Positions 23,301 through 32,958 of a stretch of 64,000 bases of DNA are shown in pieces. Both the position numbers and the translations under genes were made by a program. The first letter of the stretch is position 1, and each line of letters opens with the position of its first letter. The DNA lies in contig JAKUCV010000446.1 in assembly GCA_028386065.3 (NCBI GenBank), forward strand, positions 1 to 64,000, read 5' to 3'. This DNA is from Turnera subulata. Its lineage: Eukaryota > Streptophyta > Magnoliopsida > Malpighiales > Passifloraceae. Under the pieces are notes generated by a model. The model saw only the letters and a program-made list of their open reading frames with translations. It was not told the origin of the DNA and did not search any database.

Positions 23301-24410
23301 AAGATAAAATTGGATAATTGGATTTTGTTTGAGTCTTTTGGGTCGGTTTTCACTTATTTTTGGACCTTGAGTATTTTAGTGTTCATATTGATCGTCTTTC
23401 CATTGTCGTGAGCACTTCGGACTCACCCCTCACCTGCGGGCTTTCATCCCGTAGGATGAGTTACTTTTGGTACAGGTTGATGCATTCCAGACAGGCTGCG
23501 ATGTTTCCCTTGGACAGGCTTGGATCCATAGTTTGCATGTGTCGCATACAGTTTTAGAGAGTTATTTAAGTCTTCCACTGTGCACTGTTTTTAATTATTA
23601 TTGGGCCAATGGGCCAGATTTGTTATTTATGTCGTATCACTATTTTGGCCATTGGGCCGAGTTATTGTCTAATACACTGTATGCTTGGGTTTATTTAGTT
23701 GGGTTGTCACAGTTCCGGCACGTGTTTACTATGTACGGTAAATACGGGTCGGGGCGTTTCATACGACCGGATGGTTAGAGACTGTTTTGTGGTGACCATG
23801 ATCTGGGTTACTTGATAAGCATGTCTATGCTTGGGATGTCTATCCCGTGATATATTTTTGGGATGTCTATCCCTGGGTTCTTTTTGATCTGGCACCAGGA
23901 ACAGGTTGATAACCTGGTACGGCCCTAGCTTATCCGTGACGGGGCCCGGAAAGATAAAATTGGATAATTGGTTTTAATTGAGTCGTTGGGTCGGTTTTTG
24001 CATGTTTGGACCTTGAGTATTTTTAGTGTCCATATTGATCGTCTTTCCATTGTCGTGAGCACTTCGGACTCACCCCTCACCTGCGGGCTTTCATCCCGTA
24101 GGATGAGTTGTTCATTGTACAGGTTTGGTGCATTCCAGACAGGCTGCAGCGTTATCCCTTGGACGGGCTTGGATCCATAGTTTGCATCTATTACGCATAC
24201 AGTGTTAGTGAGTTATTTAAGTCTTCCGCTGTGCATGTTTTTATTAATGTTGGGCAATTGGGCCGGTTGAGATTTTATTGTTGATTTTATTATGGGCTGT
24301 TGAGCCCGGATATTTGTTGATTACACTGTATGCTGAGTCATGTTGGGTTGGGTTGTCACAGTTCCGGCTCGTGTTTACTGTGTACGGTAAATTCGGGTCG
24401 GGGCGCTTCA
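20400..24410 (+). mobile_element. LTR family A, complete solo-type element inserted in the transposase
   Basis: It begins TGTAACAGCCCGGG and ends GGGGCGCTTCA, flanked by the perfect 5-bp duplication CGATT (20395-20399 and 24411-24415). It is 4011 bp with no gag, protease, reverse transcriptase or integrase, so it is a solo LTR or LTR-like non-autonomous element. The 5' part is purine-rich (20700-21000), followed by two related GC-rich blocks (about 21000-21430 and 21600-22080). An AT-rich block follows (22080-22700), then the GGGATGT..ATCCC motif region. The last 650 bp are present twice in tandem (23109-23761 and 23762-24410). GC-rich short ORFs here are compositional artefacts. Confidence 0.85.
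23109..24410 (+). repeat. 650-bp tandem duplication of the LTR 3' end
   Basis: Unit 1 (23109-23761) and unit 2 (23762-24410) both start TACGACCGGATGGTTAGAGA. They run through the same ordered blocks to the same GGGGCG(T/C)TTCA end. The units differ by scattered substitutions and small indels, so the duplication is not recent. Confidence 0.85.
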
Positions 24411-24541
24411 CGATTCTTCTCGCATATAATTTTCTCGTATTCATCTAGTAGAGAGAGGAAAATAATATCATCAAAATCGTCGTCATACGAGTGACTCGAC
24501 GAAGAGCTATCTGACCTACTAGCTGCAGATGCACCATCCAT

Positions 24542-24787
24542 ATTGTTTCCTGCACTAATACAAATAAATAACCAACTTAATAAACATTCACAAATATTCT
24601 AAAAGTTTTATCACATTTTTCAATAACAATAGTTTCATTTCAAGCAACAAGTAGTTCAACACATACTGTTACCAAACAAGTAGTCCATAAGTACGGAAGT
24701 CAACACCATCATAATAATGCAACTTAAAAACATCTACCAACAACAACAAACTCAAATATAATGCAACTTTAAAAGTATGACATGTGA
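24542..24787. other. Harbinger inter-gene spacer (left of second LTR)
   Basis: AT-rich sequence between the transposase start codon and the second LTR insertion. It likely holds the transposase promoter, since the gene reads leftwards. No further feature. Confidence 0.4.
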
Positions 24788-27241
24788 TGTGGAAGCCCGT
24801 ATCCCAATTAATAAAAATAAAATATTTAATTGAAAGAGAATTATCAAAATACTCTCGAAACCCGGGATACGAAAATCGATGCCTCAGCATACAAACATTT
24901 ACCATAAAAATTTATTAACAACGAGATGTCATAAAAATAAATGAGATCAACCGGCTTATCAAGTCGTAAGCCACCACGGCATCACGCCGAAATAATAACA
25001 CAAAATTAAGCTACGGCAAACCGCCGATATAGTGGTAAAACATTTATGACATCTCGAATTATTTCTCATGCAGTGGAAGATGAAAGTAATAAATAAAAAA
25101 TCAAAGTAGAAAATAACATGCATATGGCCCTATGGATCCCACCGAGAGATGATGCACATCTACCTGCTGAAGTGTCTGTGTCTGAACTCTGAGTCGAAGG
25201 TATAAGTGAGACTGCACGCTAACTAAAGTCTGAAAAACAACGGTGGCAAATATGTGAGTCGCCTACTCAGTGAACATTAAAAGTCTAAATATACATGAAA
25301 GTGAAGTCATGCTCGTAGGGTGAGTAGCTCACGAGCACAAGTACAGCATACAAGCAAATCAGAATCACACACCAACACATAACATCTTATTGTATTATTG
25401 TTCTTATTATTTAGAGTTAATGCAATATTTTAATTATTATAATTATTATTTTTATCATTATGGGCCCTCTACTGTGAGTCAAGTCTCGGGAGCGCATCTG
25501 ATCAGATCAGGGTGTGAAACCCAAATGTCGAACCTCAGAAGGGGTAGATTCTGAGGCCAAAAACCACTGATAAATCTCGAGTGGCCGCTAGCTACCTGAG
25601 GGTGCACTCAGACACACCTAACCGGTGCAAGTCTTCCAGGGGTGCACCTACATCCCCTGGGCATGCTAAACAGCATAATGTGACCCGAGNNNNNNNNAAA
25701 CCCATTTTAGAAGTAAAAACGTGTATGTGTACTAATGGTATGCTCTAATCGAGTAACTCCCGACCCTAACTATCCGATTAAAAGATTACCGGGCCTAAGT
25801 CCAAAAAGGATACTTTTCCTTCTATAACTCCAATGATTAGGGATCTATGGTTCATCGATTTAAGTTCATTAACGGTTCTCGGGCCTAAAGCCCACTAACT
25901 CCTAAATCACAAATTTTGGGCCGCGGGCCCACTTCCTTAAGTCCATATTTACCGATTATGAAGTTGGGCTTCGAGCCCGTTCTTAATGTTCGTGAACTTA
26001 ATTATCCGTGATTAGGTCATAAGTCCGTAACTTTAAGTCCATTTAAAACCTTCTAGCTTCAAATTGAGATTACTGGGCCTGGGCTCGGTTTTTCCTAAAA
26101 CCGTCCTAAAGCCATCCCGAGCCCAAGGTTAATCGGCCTAAATTCTTTTCGTGTCGGTAAGTTCTCCCGGCCACACACTCTAACTCTCCGCTCTCGGTAA
26201 ACCGCAATTCACTAAATACATGCATATAAATGTATTTAGACAAATAAATTCAGAATTTAAGTACATGGCATAACCGAGGCAAAACATGGGTAATTACCGT
26301 CTAACACTAGTAAAACGAGAAATATAGTTCGCTGGTCAGAACCCGAGCCTTCGCCGGAACAGTGCACCTTCGCCGGATTCCGGTCAAGTCCTCGCCGGAA
26401 AATACCACAGTAATCTGTCCAAACCCAGAAATGAACACAAATCGACATTCAACTCAATACAACCTATTAACGAACTCAAGAATAAAGATCCAGGTCGCTG
26501 GAGCAACTTACCGGGAAAAATGGAATCTACACGAATCTGCCGGAAGCCGTTCACTGCCTGGAGAAGCACACACACGCACCCGAACTCCCCACCCTAGAAC
26601 GGTAACGCGCAGTCACGCACCACCCTGGACACTAACTAACAGCACGCAATCAACCCACATCCACCTACAACTGCCGAGACGCAGCCACCACCACAAACAG
26701 CACCGGCGACAAACCAGAGGAGGCGGTGCTGGCGGTCTCGAGCTCGTCCCCGAGTCATGCTCGACCCCAGCTTCCTCCCTCCCCTACTACTGGCGACACA
26801 GCCACGGCGGCGGTGTGAGGTGGCGAACGAGGAGGGTGTGGCGAGATGGTGGTGTGAGCGCGACTGCTTGGGACCCGTTTAACCCCGATTCAAAAGAGGG
26901 GAAGTCAGACGAGGTCGTGGGAGGAGAGGATTCGTGGAAGAGGAGAAGAGAAGAGAAGAGGAGGGATGGTAATGGCGTGGTCAACCCCTGCCTGGTCAAC
27001 TTTTTTTTTTTTACCCAAAACGACGTAGTTTCGAATGAAACCACGCTAAACCTCTCGTCTCGCCCGATCTCGAATTCGTTTCCCACAGAACCCGAACTAT
27101 GAACAATACCGACTTAAAATTGACATTCCCTTGGCATAATAATTTATTTCCTCTACTAAAACTCGAAAATACTTCAAGGGTAAAATTGAAATAAATTTCC
27201 AAAAATTCCGAAAATCAAATTATAAAATCCGGGGCGTTACA
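24788..27241 (-). mobile_element. Second LTR-like insertion in the Harbinger element
   Basis: Read on the minus strand it starts TGTAACGCCCCGG and ends GGGCTTCCACA. A perfect 5-bp direct repeat TGTGA flanks it (24783-24787 and 27242-27246). It is 2454 bp without retrotransposon proteins, so a solo LTR. It has a GC-rich zone (26340-26980) like family A, and the same TGTAAC.GCCCGG start, but the rest differs. It contains 8 Ns at 25690-25697. A 246-codon plus-strand frame at 26362-27102 is antisense to the LTR and not judged to be a gene. Confidence 0.82.
25690..25697. other. Run of 8 undetermined bases
   Basis: Eight Ns inside the LTR at 24788-27241; an assembly or base-calling ambiguity. True length unknown. 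Confidence 0.98.
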
Positions 27242-27278
27242 TGTGACATTGATAATTAAAACTGCAAAATGAAACACA

Positions 27279-28304
27279 CTAGACAAGGCTTCTAAGCCAT
27301 ATCTTTTTATTTCTGTCACTCATAGCAATGAAAGCCTCTCTCGAATCTTGATTCTTAAATTCTCCCACAGCTTTCACAAATACTTCTTCACTGATATCAT
27401 CCATGGTCTCTAATTTCTGAATGCAATTTGTCATAGAAAAATCAACCCCTGGAGTGGAACTAACACTAGTGGCAGTCCAAGATTCGTATCGTTCAACTCT
27501 AGCAAGTGACTCTATTTGCTTTACTTTAGAAGTCTCAACATAAGCTTGTATGGCTTCATTCAACTGAGTCACTCTAGAGGCCTTTTTCTTTGGCTTGCGC
27601 TCTGGTACAACGATAGTTCTTTTTCCACTGCGAGTAACACGTTCAACTGTCTGAGTAGTCATAGGGTCTTCACCATCATTATCATTATCATCCTCAAGAT
27701 TGACATGTACCCCAGTGTTGACAAATTCCTCATCAAGCCTCCTCTCCTCATCCGAATTTGGAGGTTCTAAGCCCGAGGAATGATGAAGGCATCCAGTGGC
27801 TGTGCTTCTGTTAAAAATTAGACCAAGAAGATCATAATGATCACAACCTTTTTTCTGAAACTGAGCTGCATCTTTAACTTTCTGCAAGCAAGGAAAACAA
27901 GCACTTTTGTCAATATATGTGTATATATATGTTTAGAAAAAACTAATATAATTGATAATAATACAAAAATTTATCTGAGTATATGCAGTCCATACAGAGT
28001 CTTCAGCAGTCACTGTGTTAGTTATTAGATCCCACCCAAAACCGGTGGTCTGAAGAAGATTGGAGACAATTCGATGTTTAGCCCGCAACCTATGAAATTT
28101 CTGCTTCATCTGTTTTTTAGTGAAATTGCGACCACTTTTCATGTTTAATTCATTCAGAATTTCTGCCCAAACCTTAGTGGAGAATTGGCCTTTTTGCATA
28201 TCTCCTTTGTTCACGCAATCAACCAAAATATCTATATATAATTTCTCCACAGCAGCTCCCCAAACAGCCTCTTCTTGAACTCCATCGTTGCGTTCGGATG
28301 CCAT
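27279..28304 (-). pseudogene. Myb/SANT-like DNA-binding protein of the Harbinger element, splice-defective
   Basis: Exon 1 runs 28304-27975 and exon 2 27881-27279 on the minus strand. Exon 1 encodes the Myb/SANT-like domain of plant Harbinger partner proteins (VDCVNKGDMQKGQFSTKVWAE, then FTKKQMKQKFHRLRAKH and the aromatic W.AY end). Exon 2 continues with the family block HYDLLGLIFNRSTATG and a C-terminal helical region. In PIF/Harbinger elements this protein helps bring the transposase to DNA. Joining VWTAYTQ to KVKDAAQF restores the family reading, but the donor position reads CAG|AT (27974-27973), not CAG|GT. The first exon otherwise runs into a stop about 14 codons on. Both reading frames are open apart from this. 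Without a working donor, full-length protein is unlikely. Confidence 0.8.
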
Positions 28305-29921
28305 CTATTATATGTATTTAACCCAAACACAGAGAATAAAAAAAATGCAAACACATGTGATAGAAATGAACCTCAAAGGACTACATAATCCAAACCAATT
28401 ATTTTTTTATACTAGCAATGTTTTATTTATTCACTGCTTCAGTTCTCAATATTTATAGACACAAAAAGAGGACATACATTACATTTAAAAAATATATAGT
28501 GATCAGCCCATTAGTTTTTCCCACTCCCACATTCAAAGAACAAGAATAGTGTACATGAGGCTATGCTTTCATATACTACTACCATACAACTACTACTGGG
28601 AGTAAAATAACCTATTATTACATTTACAAGTATGTATATATATTCATTTCAGAGGATTTGGGGGACTTCTAGCTAAAAAAAATCCAGAGTTGGAACTTCT
28701 TGACAACCACATCATTCATTAATCGTATAATTCATTGGTCATGATATCTAAAAGGCTTAACATAATTTACTAAATTATGTACAAGTTGTTTGCCCATGGG
28801 GAATATTAAAACCTTTCCTTGACTAGCATAAGTTAACCCGCATGCATGCCAATACCATATAATGCAATGATACAAAAAAGAAAACGAATGCTGGTATACT
28901 GAAAGTTTGAAAATTGGTAAATACAGAACCATTAGAACTTTTTTAAAAAAATACAAAAGCTTCACAATTTTTGGTTGTTTGATGATGGATTGGATTGGAG
29001 GGTGTTCTCTTCTACAGAAGATATGAGAAGAGTTCACATGCTACAAACACAATCATGGCCATAGGCATGCATAGAACTCAGCTCCTGTGCATTTGTGCAA
29101 TTCAAAGGACTAAACCAAAAGGGTCGAGGCCATTAGATTTGGGGTTACTTTTTTGGAACAGACAAATGTTAAACTAAGACTTGAGAGGGGAATGCAAATG
29201 GGCGATGTGATGTGATAATTATGACGAATTAACAACCCAACAATTACATGGAGTTAGGAATCAAATTGCAGCAAACTGAAAAAATCGTTTTAAAGTACAA
29301 ATGAGAGAACCAGTGAAGATGCACATTAAGAATTAATTACATTAAACTCACTTGACAATATAAATATGACCATTAAAGAAGACAACAAGACAACAAATCA
29401 AGGTATATACTACAATCAAGAGTACATAGCATCAGACATAACCAAAAAGCTCAAATTAAATTAGGGCTTTTTTCCTAAATTTATAAGATAATTACCTGGA
29501 ATTCCAACTTGTTTCTCTGCAAATATTAGGACAGACTACTGAATTTGCAGCAGATAATCTTGAGTAGTGAGTGACTGGTGCCAAGTTAGAGGTTATTGAG
29601 CATTTGAGTGAGAGTGAGAAGGAGAGAGTTGTAAACCAGGGAGAAGGAGAGAGCTGCAAAAACGTGAATGGAGGAAAAAGAAGATAAGGTAGGTTGGCTG
29701 ATATGTGGTTTTCTAAAATATTATAAATTTGCCACCGTTTGTTTTGTGAGAAGGGCTGAAAACTTCTTTTTTTTGTTTTCACTTTTTGGTTCTGACAGAA
29801 GTCTTTTGTAAAACCCTTTTCTCAAAACTACCTACTTTTTGTCTAGCCAAACACGCTCTCACTTCTTTAAAAACAATGAAAACTGGAAACCTGTTCTGAG
29901 AATAGGTTTCCGAACACGCTC
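28305..29921. other. Right non-coding arm of the Harbinger element
   Basis: AT-rich sequence between the Myb-like gene and the right terminal inverted repeat. The last 200 bp (from about 29740) are rich in AAAAC/GTTTT and GGTTTCC motifs that mirror the left arm (18620-18800), as expected of subterminal repeats. Confidence 0.5.
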
Positions 29922-29924
29922 TTA

Positions 29925-31080
29925 ATCTTTAGATTTTAATTTAGCTTAATAAACTCTAATTAATTGATTAATAAAAATTCCACACACCTAAGCCCAACCT
30001 TAGCAATCAGACCTAATAATACCAAATTTTTGCGGATTTAGGCCTATAAAAAGTCTAAATATTTACTTCCATTTTTGTTTTGGCTAAAATTGGTTTTCTT
30101 GGGGTGGGTAAGGTGAAAAGTGGATAATCCTACCGACTTTGAGACTAAATTTCGAGGTTTTAATGGCCTAGGATACACACATTATGAGAATCTAGGCAAA
30201 ACAGGCAAAATCGGACCGGATATAGAAAGAACAATTTTGAAAACAGGTCCGGGTAGTCTTCTTACAAAGACTGCTTGGCAGTCATATGATGAAGATCGCC
30301 AAATGGTGGCAGTCATATACGGAAGACTGCCCGAGCATGGTGGTTGAACTGATAAGACTGCCAGCTACAGGCGGTCATGTGTACTTGTTTCCGAGATTTT
30401 TCCTCTTTTCTCAATCATGAACCTGAACCTTTGGCTTCCTATGAGCACCGTGCCTCGGCTCCGGTTTGGCAGGGATATTGGCCCGTTACCACAACTTAAA
30501 TTCGATGGCCTACGACTTGTAATTATTCTTCCCAAATGTATTTAAACTAACTTGGCTCAAGTGGGGAGAACAGATTCAATGATTCCTGGGATAGACGAAT
30601 TAACCACTTCCCAAAGAACCATCATTCCAAACATATTCCCACATGCAACTCAAGGAGTCACAAGCGGTCTCACTTAAAACCCATCGACCTAGACAGAATA
30701 TGCTTGCACGGTATTCGCATTTGGATCAGTTTTGCTCATCTCACTCCTTGTTTGAGAATGGGCTCGACTTGTGAATTGTATTGCTTCTTTTTCGGATATG
30801 TAAATACCAAAATTTGACCCACGGATATTCTTCTAAATTGGATTTTAAGCATGCTTGAACCATGAGATTGAAGAGATGATTTGGTCTTTGGTTAAAGTAT
30901 GTTTGGAATTTATTTTAGTAAAATTTATATATTTTTATAGTTTGAACCTTTAAGTGTTTGAATCTTGGAATTAATGAGATGATTTAATCTTAAGATAAAA
31001 ATATATATTAAGGTCTAATTTACTAAAATATATTTTATTTTATTTATTTGGGCTTTCTCATTTTCTTTCAACCCAATTAT
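29925..31080. other. Unresolved repetitive region upstream of LTR copy 2
   Basis: No gene recognised. It contains repeated GGCAGTCATAT-like motifs near 30260-30330. A 75-codon frame (30120-30347) lacks coding signatures. It is probably the distal U3 part of the LTR that follows, or its own older fragment. Confidence 0.3.
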
Positions 31081-31465
31081 ATTGAGATGATTTATTCTTG
31101 GGTTAGGAGTGAACGTAGAGGCCTAGGTTAATAGAATATGGACTCTCCAGGATTGATTAGCCCTTAAATATATTTCTTGCAGACTAATCTTGATTCTGAT
31201 TCACGTAGGAAATCAGAATTAAATCATCCTTTAAAGGTAAATGTGTTTTTGGTATGATTTTGCACAAAATGAGGGGTTTAATGTGTATCAATCAATCATG
31301 AAAGGTTTAGGAGGAGTAGTAATCAAGAAAAGAGGATTTTTTGGACTGATTAGGGGTTAATTACACGGTTAGATCAAGTCATGGCGGAATTAGGGGGATT
31401 AGGGATCAAAAAAATAGAAAGAACGCGTGAAACCCAGGAGGCAGGGCGGCCATCTCGGGATGACC

Positions 31466-31527
31466 GCCAGGTCTAGGCGGTGATGCATAGATGACTGCCA
31501 GGTCTAGGCGGTGATGCATAGATGACC
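31466..31527 (+). repeat. Two tandem 31-bp units inside the LTR
   Basis: GCCAGGTCTAGGCGGTGATG and following bases occur twice with a 31-bp period (31466-31496, 31497-31527), differing at one or two bases. Confidence 0.8.
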
Positions 31528-31662
31528 GCCGGCCATGCACCCCCAGAAGCGCGATTTCCCCCAATTTTTGTTCCTAAGTTGATTCTACAAGGTTTTGGCC
31601 CAGATTTTTGGCCATAATCTTGATCATTAAGAGATCCACGACCCCTGCACTCCCCAGAACTG

Positions 31663-31670
31663 TATAAATA
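31663..31670 (+). promoter_or_regulatory. TATA box of LTR copy 2
   Basis: TATAAATA followed by GG, at the position equivalent to the TATA box in LTR copy 1 (3952-3959). Confidence 0.5.
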
Positions 31671-32512
31671 GGACCTCGAATTCATCCAAGGACACAATCT
31701 CTTTCACACATACCCCCTATAAGCATAAGTGCTTGGAAAAATTCTATCTCTTCAAGTCGAGAAATATTTTTAGGCAGAAACTCTAGAGAAATTTCGTGGG
31801 AAGAGGGCAGCAAGGGTAGACCAAGAGAGGATCAAAGATTGAGCTAAGGAGTGGAAAGAAAATGGATGGAGAACACAACCCCAATCAAGAAGTTAGAGGA
31901 GGGCTACAAGAGGTAATCCTAGACCCCATTGTGTCTATTATTTGTTGGTGACTTGATGATGATTATGAGGCTTTTGATGATGTAAGTGTTGTGATGCCAT
32001 GATAAGAACTACGTGGGCTTTGAACCCAGTCGCCAGGGTACGTAGGTGGTTTCTAATGGTAGAAATTCAAGCCCAATTGTTTTTATTTTCCTTTTTGTTT
32101 CAATTTAATTTTGTTACTGTATATGACTTGTTTTCACACAATGCACACTTTCACAAGACATATAATTCTTCTTCAATTGCACAAAGTTTCGCCCCAATAT
32201 GGGTGGGTGCCTAACACTTTCCCACCCGTGACGAACCCCCGGTCCAACTTCTTTGGTTCGCTAGTCGGTTGCCTTAAATGGAGTCATTGTTGTTCAAGAA
32301 CGGTTTTTTCCGAATTTTTCCCTACAATAAAATTTGGGTGGCGACTCCAAAGATGTTGGATGACGGTTAAGGGGATGGTGTAATTAACTTTGAGTCGGGT
32401 CCTCACAAGACATGAGAGGCTCGCTCTCACACTAATTTCTTTTCTTTGTTATTAAGTCCTTCCTCGGGAAGTAATAATCACAAATTCGGAAAAACTCACG
32501 AACGTATGGCAC

Positions 32513-32950
32513 CATAGTTATTAAACCCGGCCCGGCCCTGCCTGTTCGACCGGTTGAACCGTGACCCGCAGCATATATTGGGTTTTTAGATGTGTTGGAC
32601 CGGATCTGCAATTGAACCATGAAAAACTCGTTGACCCGGCCGGTTTTGTGGCGACCCGGTTGAACTGATGACCCAGTCGGGTCAGTTCTAAGTCACAAAT
32701 CACAAAAAAAATTATTTTTTTCTATTTTTACATAAAATTGTATTATTTAATGAAAATGATATCTTATATTTATTTTTGATTATCAAAATATAGGTAAATA
32801 CTAATATATATAGATTAAAATAATTAATTATTTAATAATTATTATTCTGAGTTGATTACATTGAACCCTCGGTTCGAACCCGGTTGGACCACTGAACCGC
32901 GGCCCACGGCCTTCTCTGGGTCTGTGTCTGGGCCGGGTCTGATAACTATG
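32513..32950. mobile_element. 438-bp MITE with 8-bp target duplication (hAT-like)
   Basis: Terminal inverted repeats are CATAGTTATTAAACCCGGCC at the left and CATAGTTATCAGACCCGGCC read from the right. It is flanked by the perfect 8-bp direct repeat TATGGCAC (32505-32512, 32951-32958). The middle is AT-rich and non-coding. An 8-bp duplication suits the hAT superfamily; the end sequence is not a canonical hAT end, so the class is tentative. Confidence 0.78.
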
Positions 32951-32958
32951 TATGGCAC

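Larger units (their letters stand above)
19097..24541 (-). pseudogene. PIF/Harbinger DDE transposase (ALP1/HARBI1-like), inactivated
   Basis: The gene reads from ATG at 24541 on the minus strand. Exon 1 is 24541-24411 continuing at 20399-20013 once the LTR is ignored; exon 2 is 19919-19688; exon 3 is 19578-19097. Family blocks are RTSSLTGHQFVSELLEGS, HSTETVQRHF, NPMYYPWFQ, AIDGTH (first catalytic D), GWEGSANDSR (second D), YYLVDSGYP, RCFGVLKARFPIL and CCTIHN. Damage: an LTR insertion inside exon 1 with 5-bp duplication CGATT; a stop TGA at 20067-20069; a stop TAA near 19340, where the family has a Gln; and the third catalytic residue, the Glu before R-C-F-G, reads Val (GTA, 19412-19414). It is certainly inactive as a nuclease. 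Confidence 0.88.
18611..29921 (-). mobile_element. PIF/Harbinger element, decayed, carrying two nested LTR insertions
   Basis: Ends: the left starts GGGTGCATTTGGGAAC and the inverted right end starts GAGCGTGTTCGGAAAC. TTA lies immediately outside both ends (18608-18610 and 29922-29924), the 3-bp target preference of PIF/Harbinger. Inside, on the minus strand, are the two genes expected of this superfamily: a Myb/SANT-like gene (27279-28304) and a DDE transposase (19097-24541). Subtracting the LTR insertions at 20400-24410 (4011 bp plus 5-bp TSD) and 24788-27241 (2454 bp plus TSD) leaves an original element of about 4.8 kb. Both genes are damaged, so it is not autonomous now. Confidence 0.82.
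31081..32407 (+). repeat. Ty3/gypsy-type LTR (family B, copy 2; left edge approximate)
   Basis: Same ordered blocks as the LTR at 3341-4886: TATAAATAG, GAACTACGTGGGCT, GGGTACGTAGG, CCGTGACGAACCCCC, ATTTGGGTGGCGACTCC. The sequences differ enough that they are separate old insertions. No coding domain adjoins it. Confidence 0.6.

Noticed and set aside
26362..27102. 246-codon open frame on the plus strand
   Set aside because: It lies antisense in the GC-rich part of an LTR, begins inside it, is rich in Arg/His/Thr low-complexity sequence, and has no recognisable domain.
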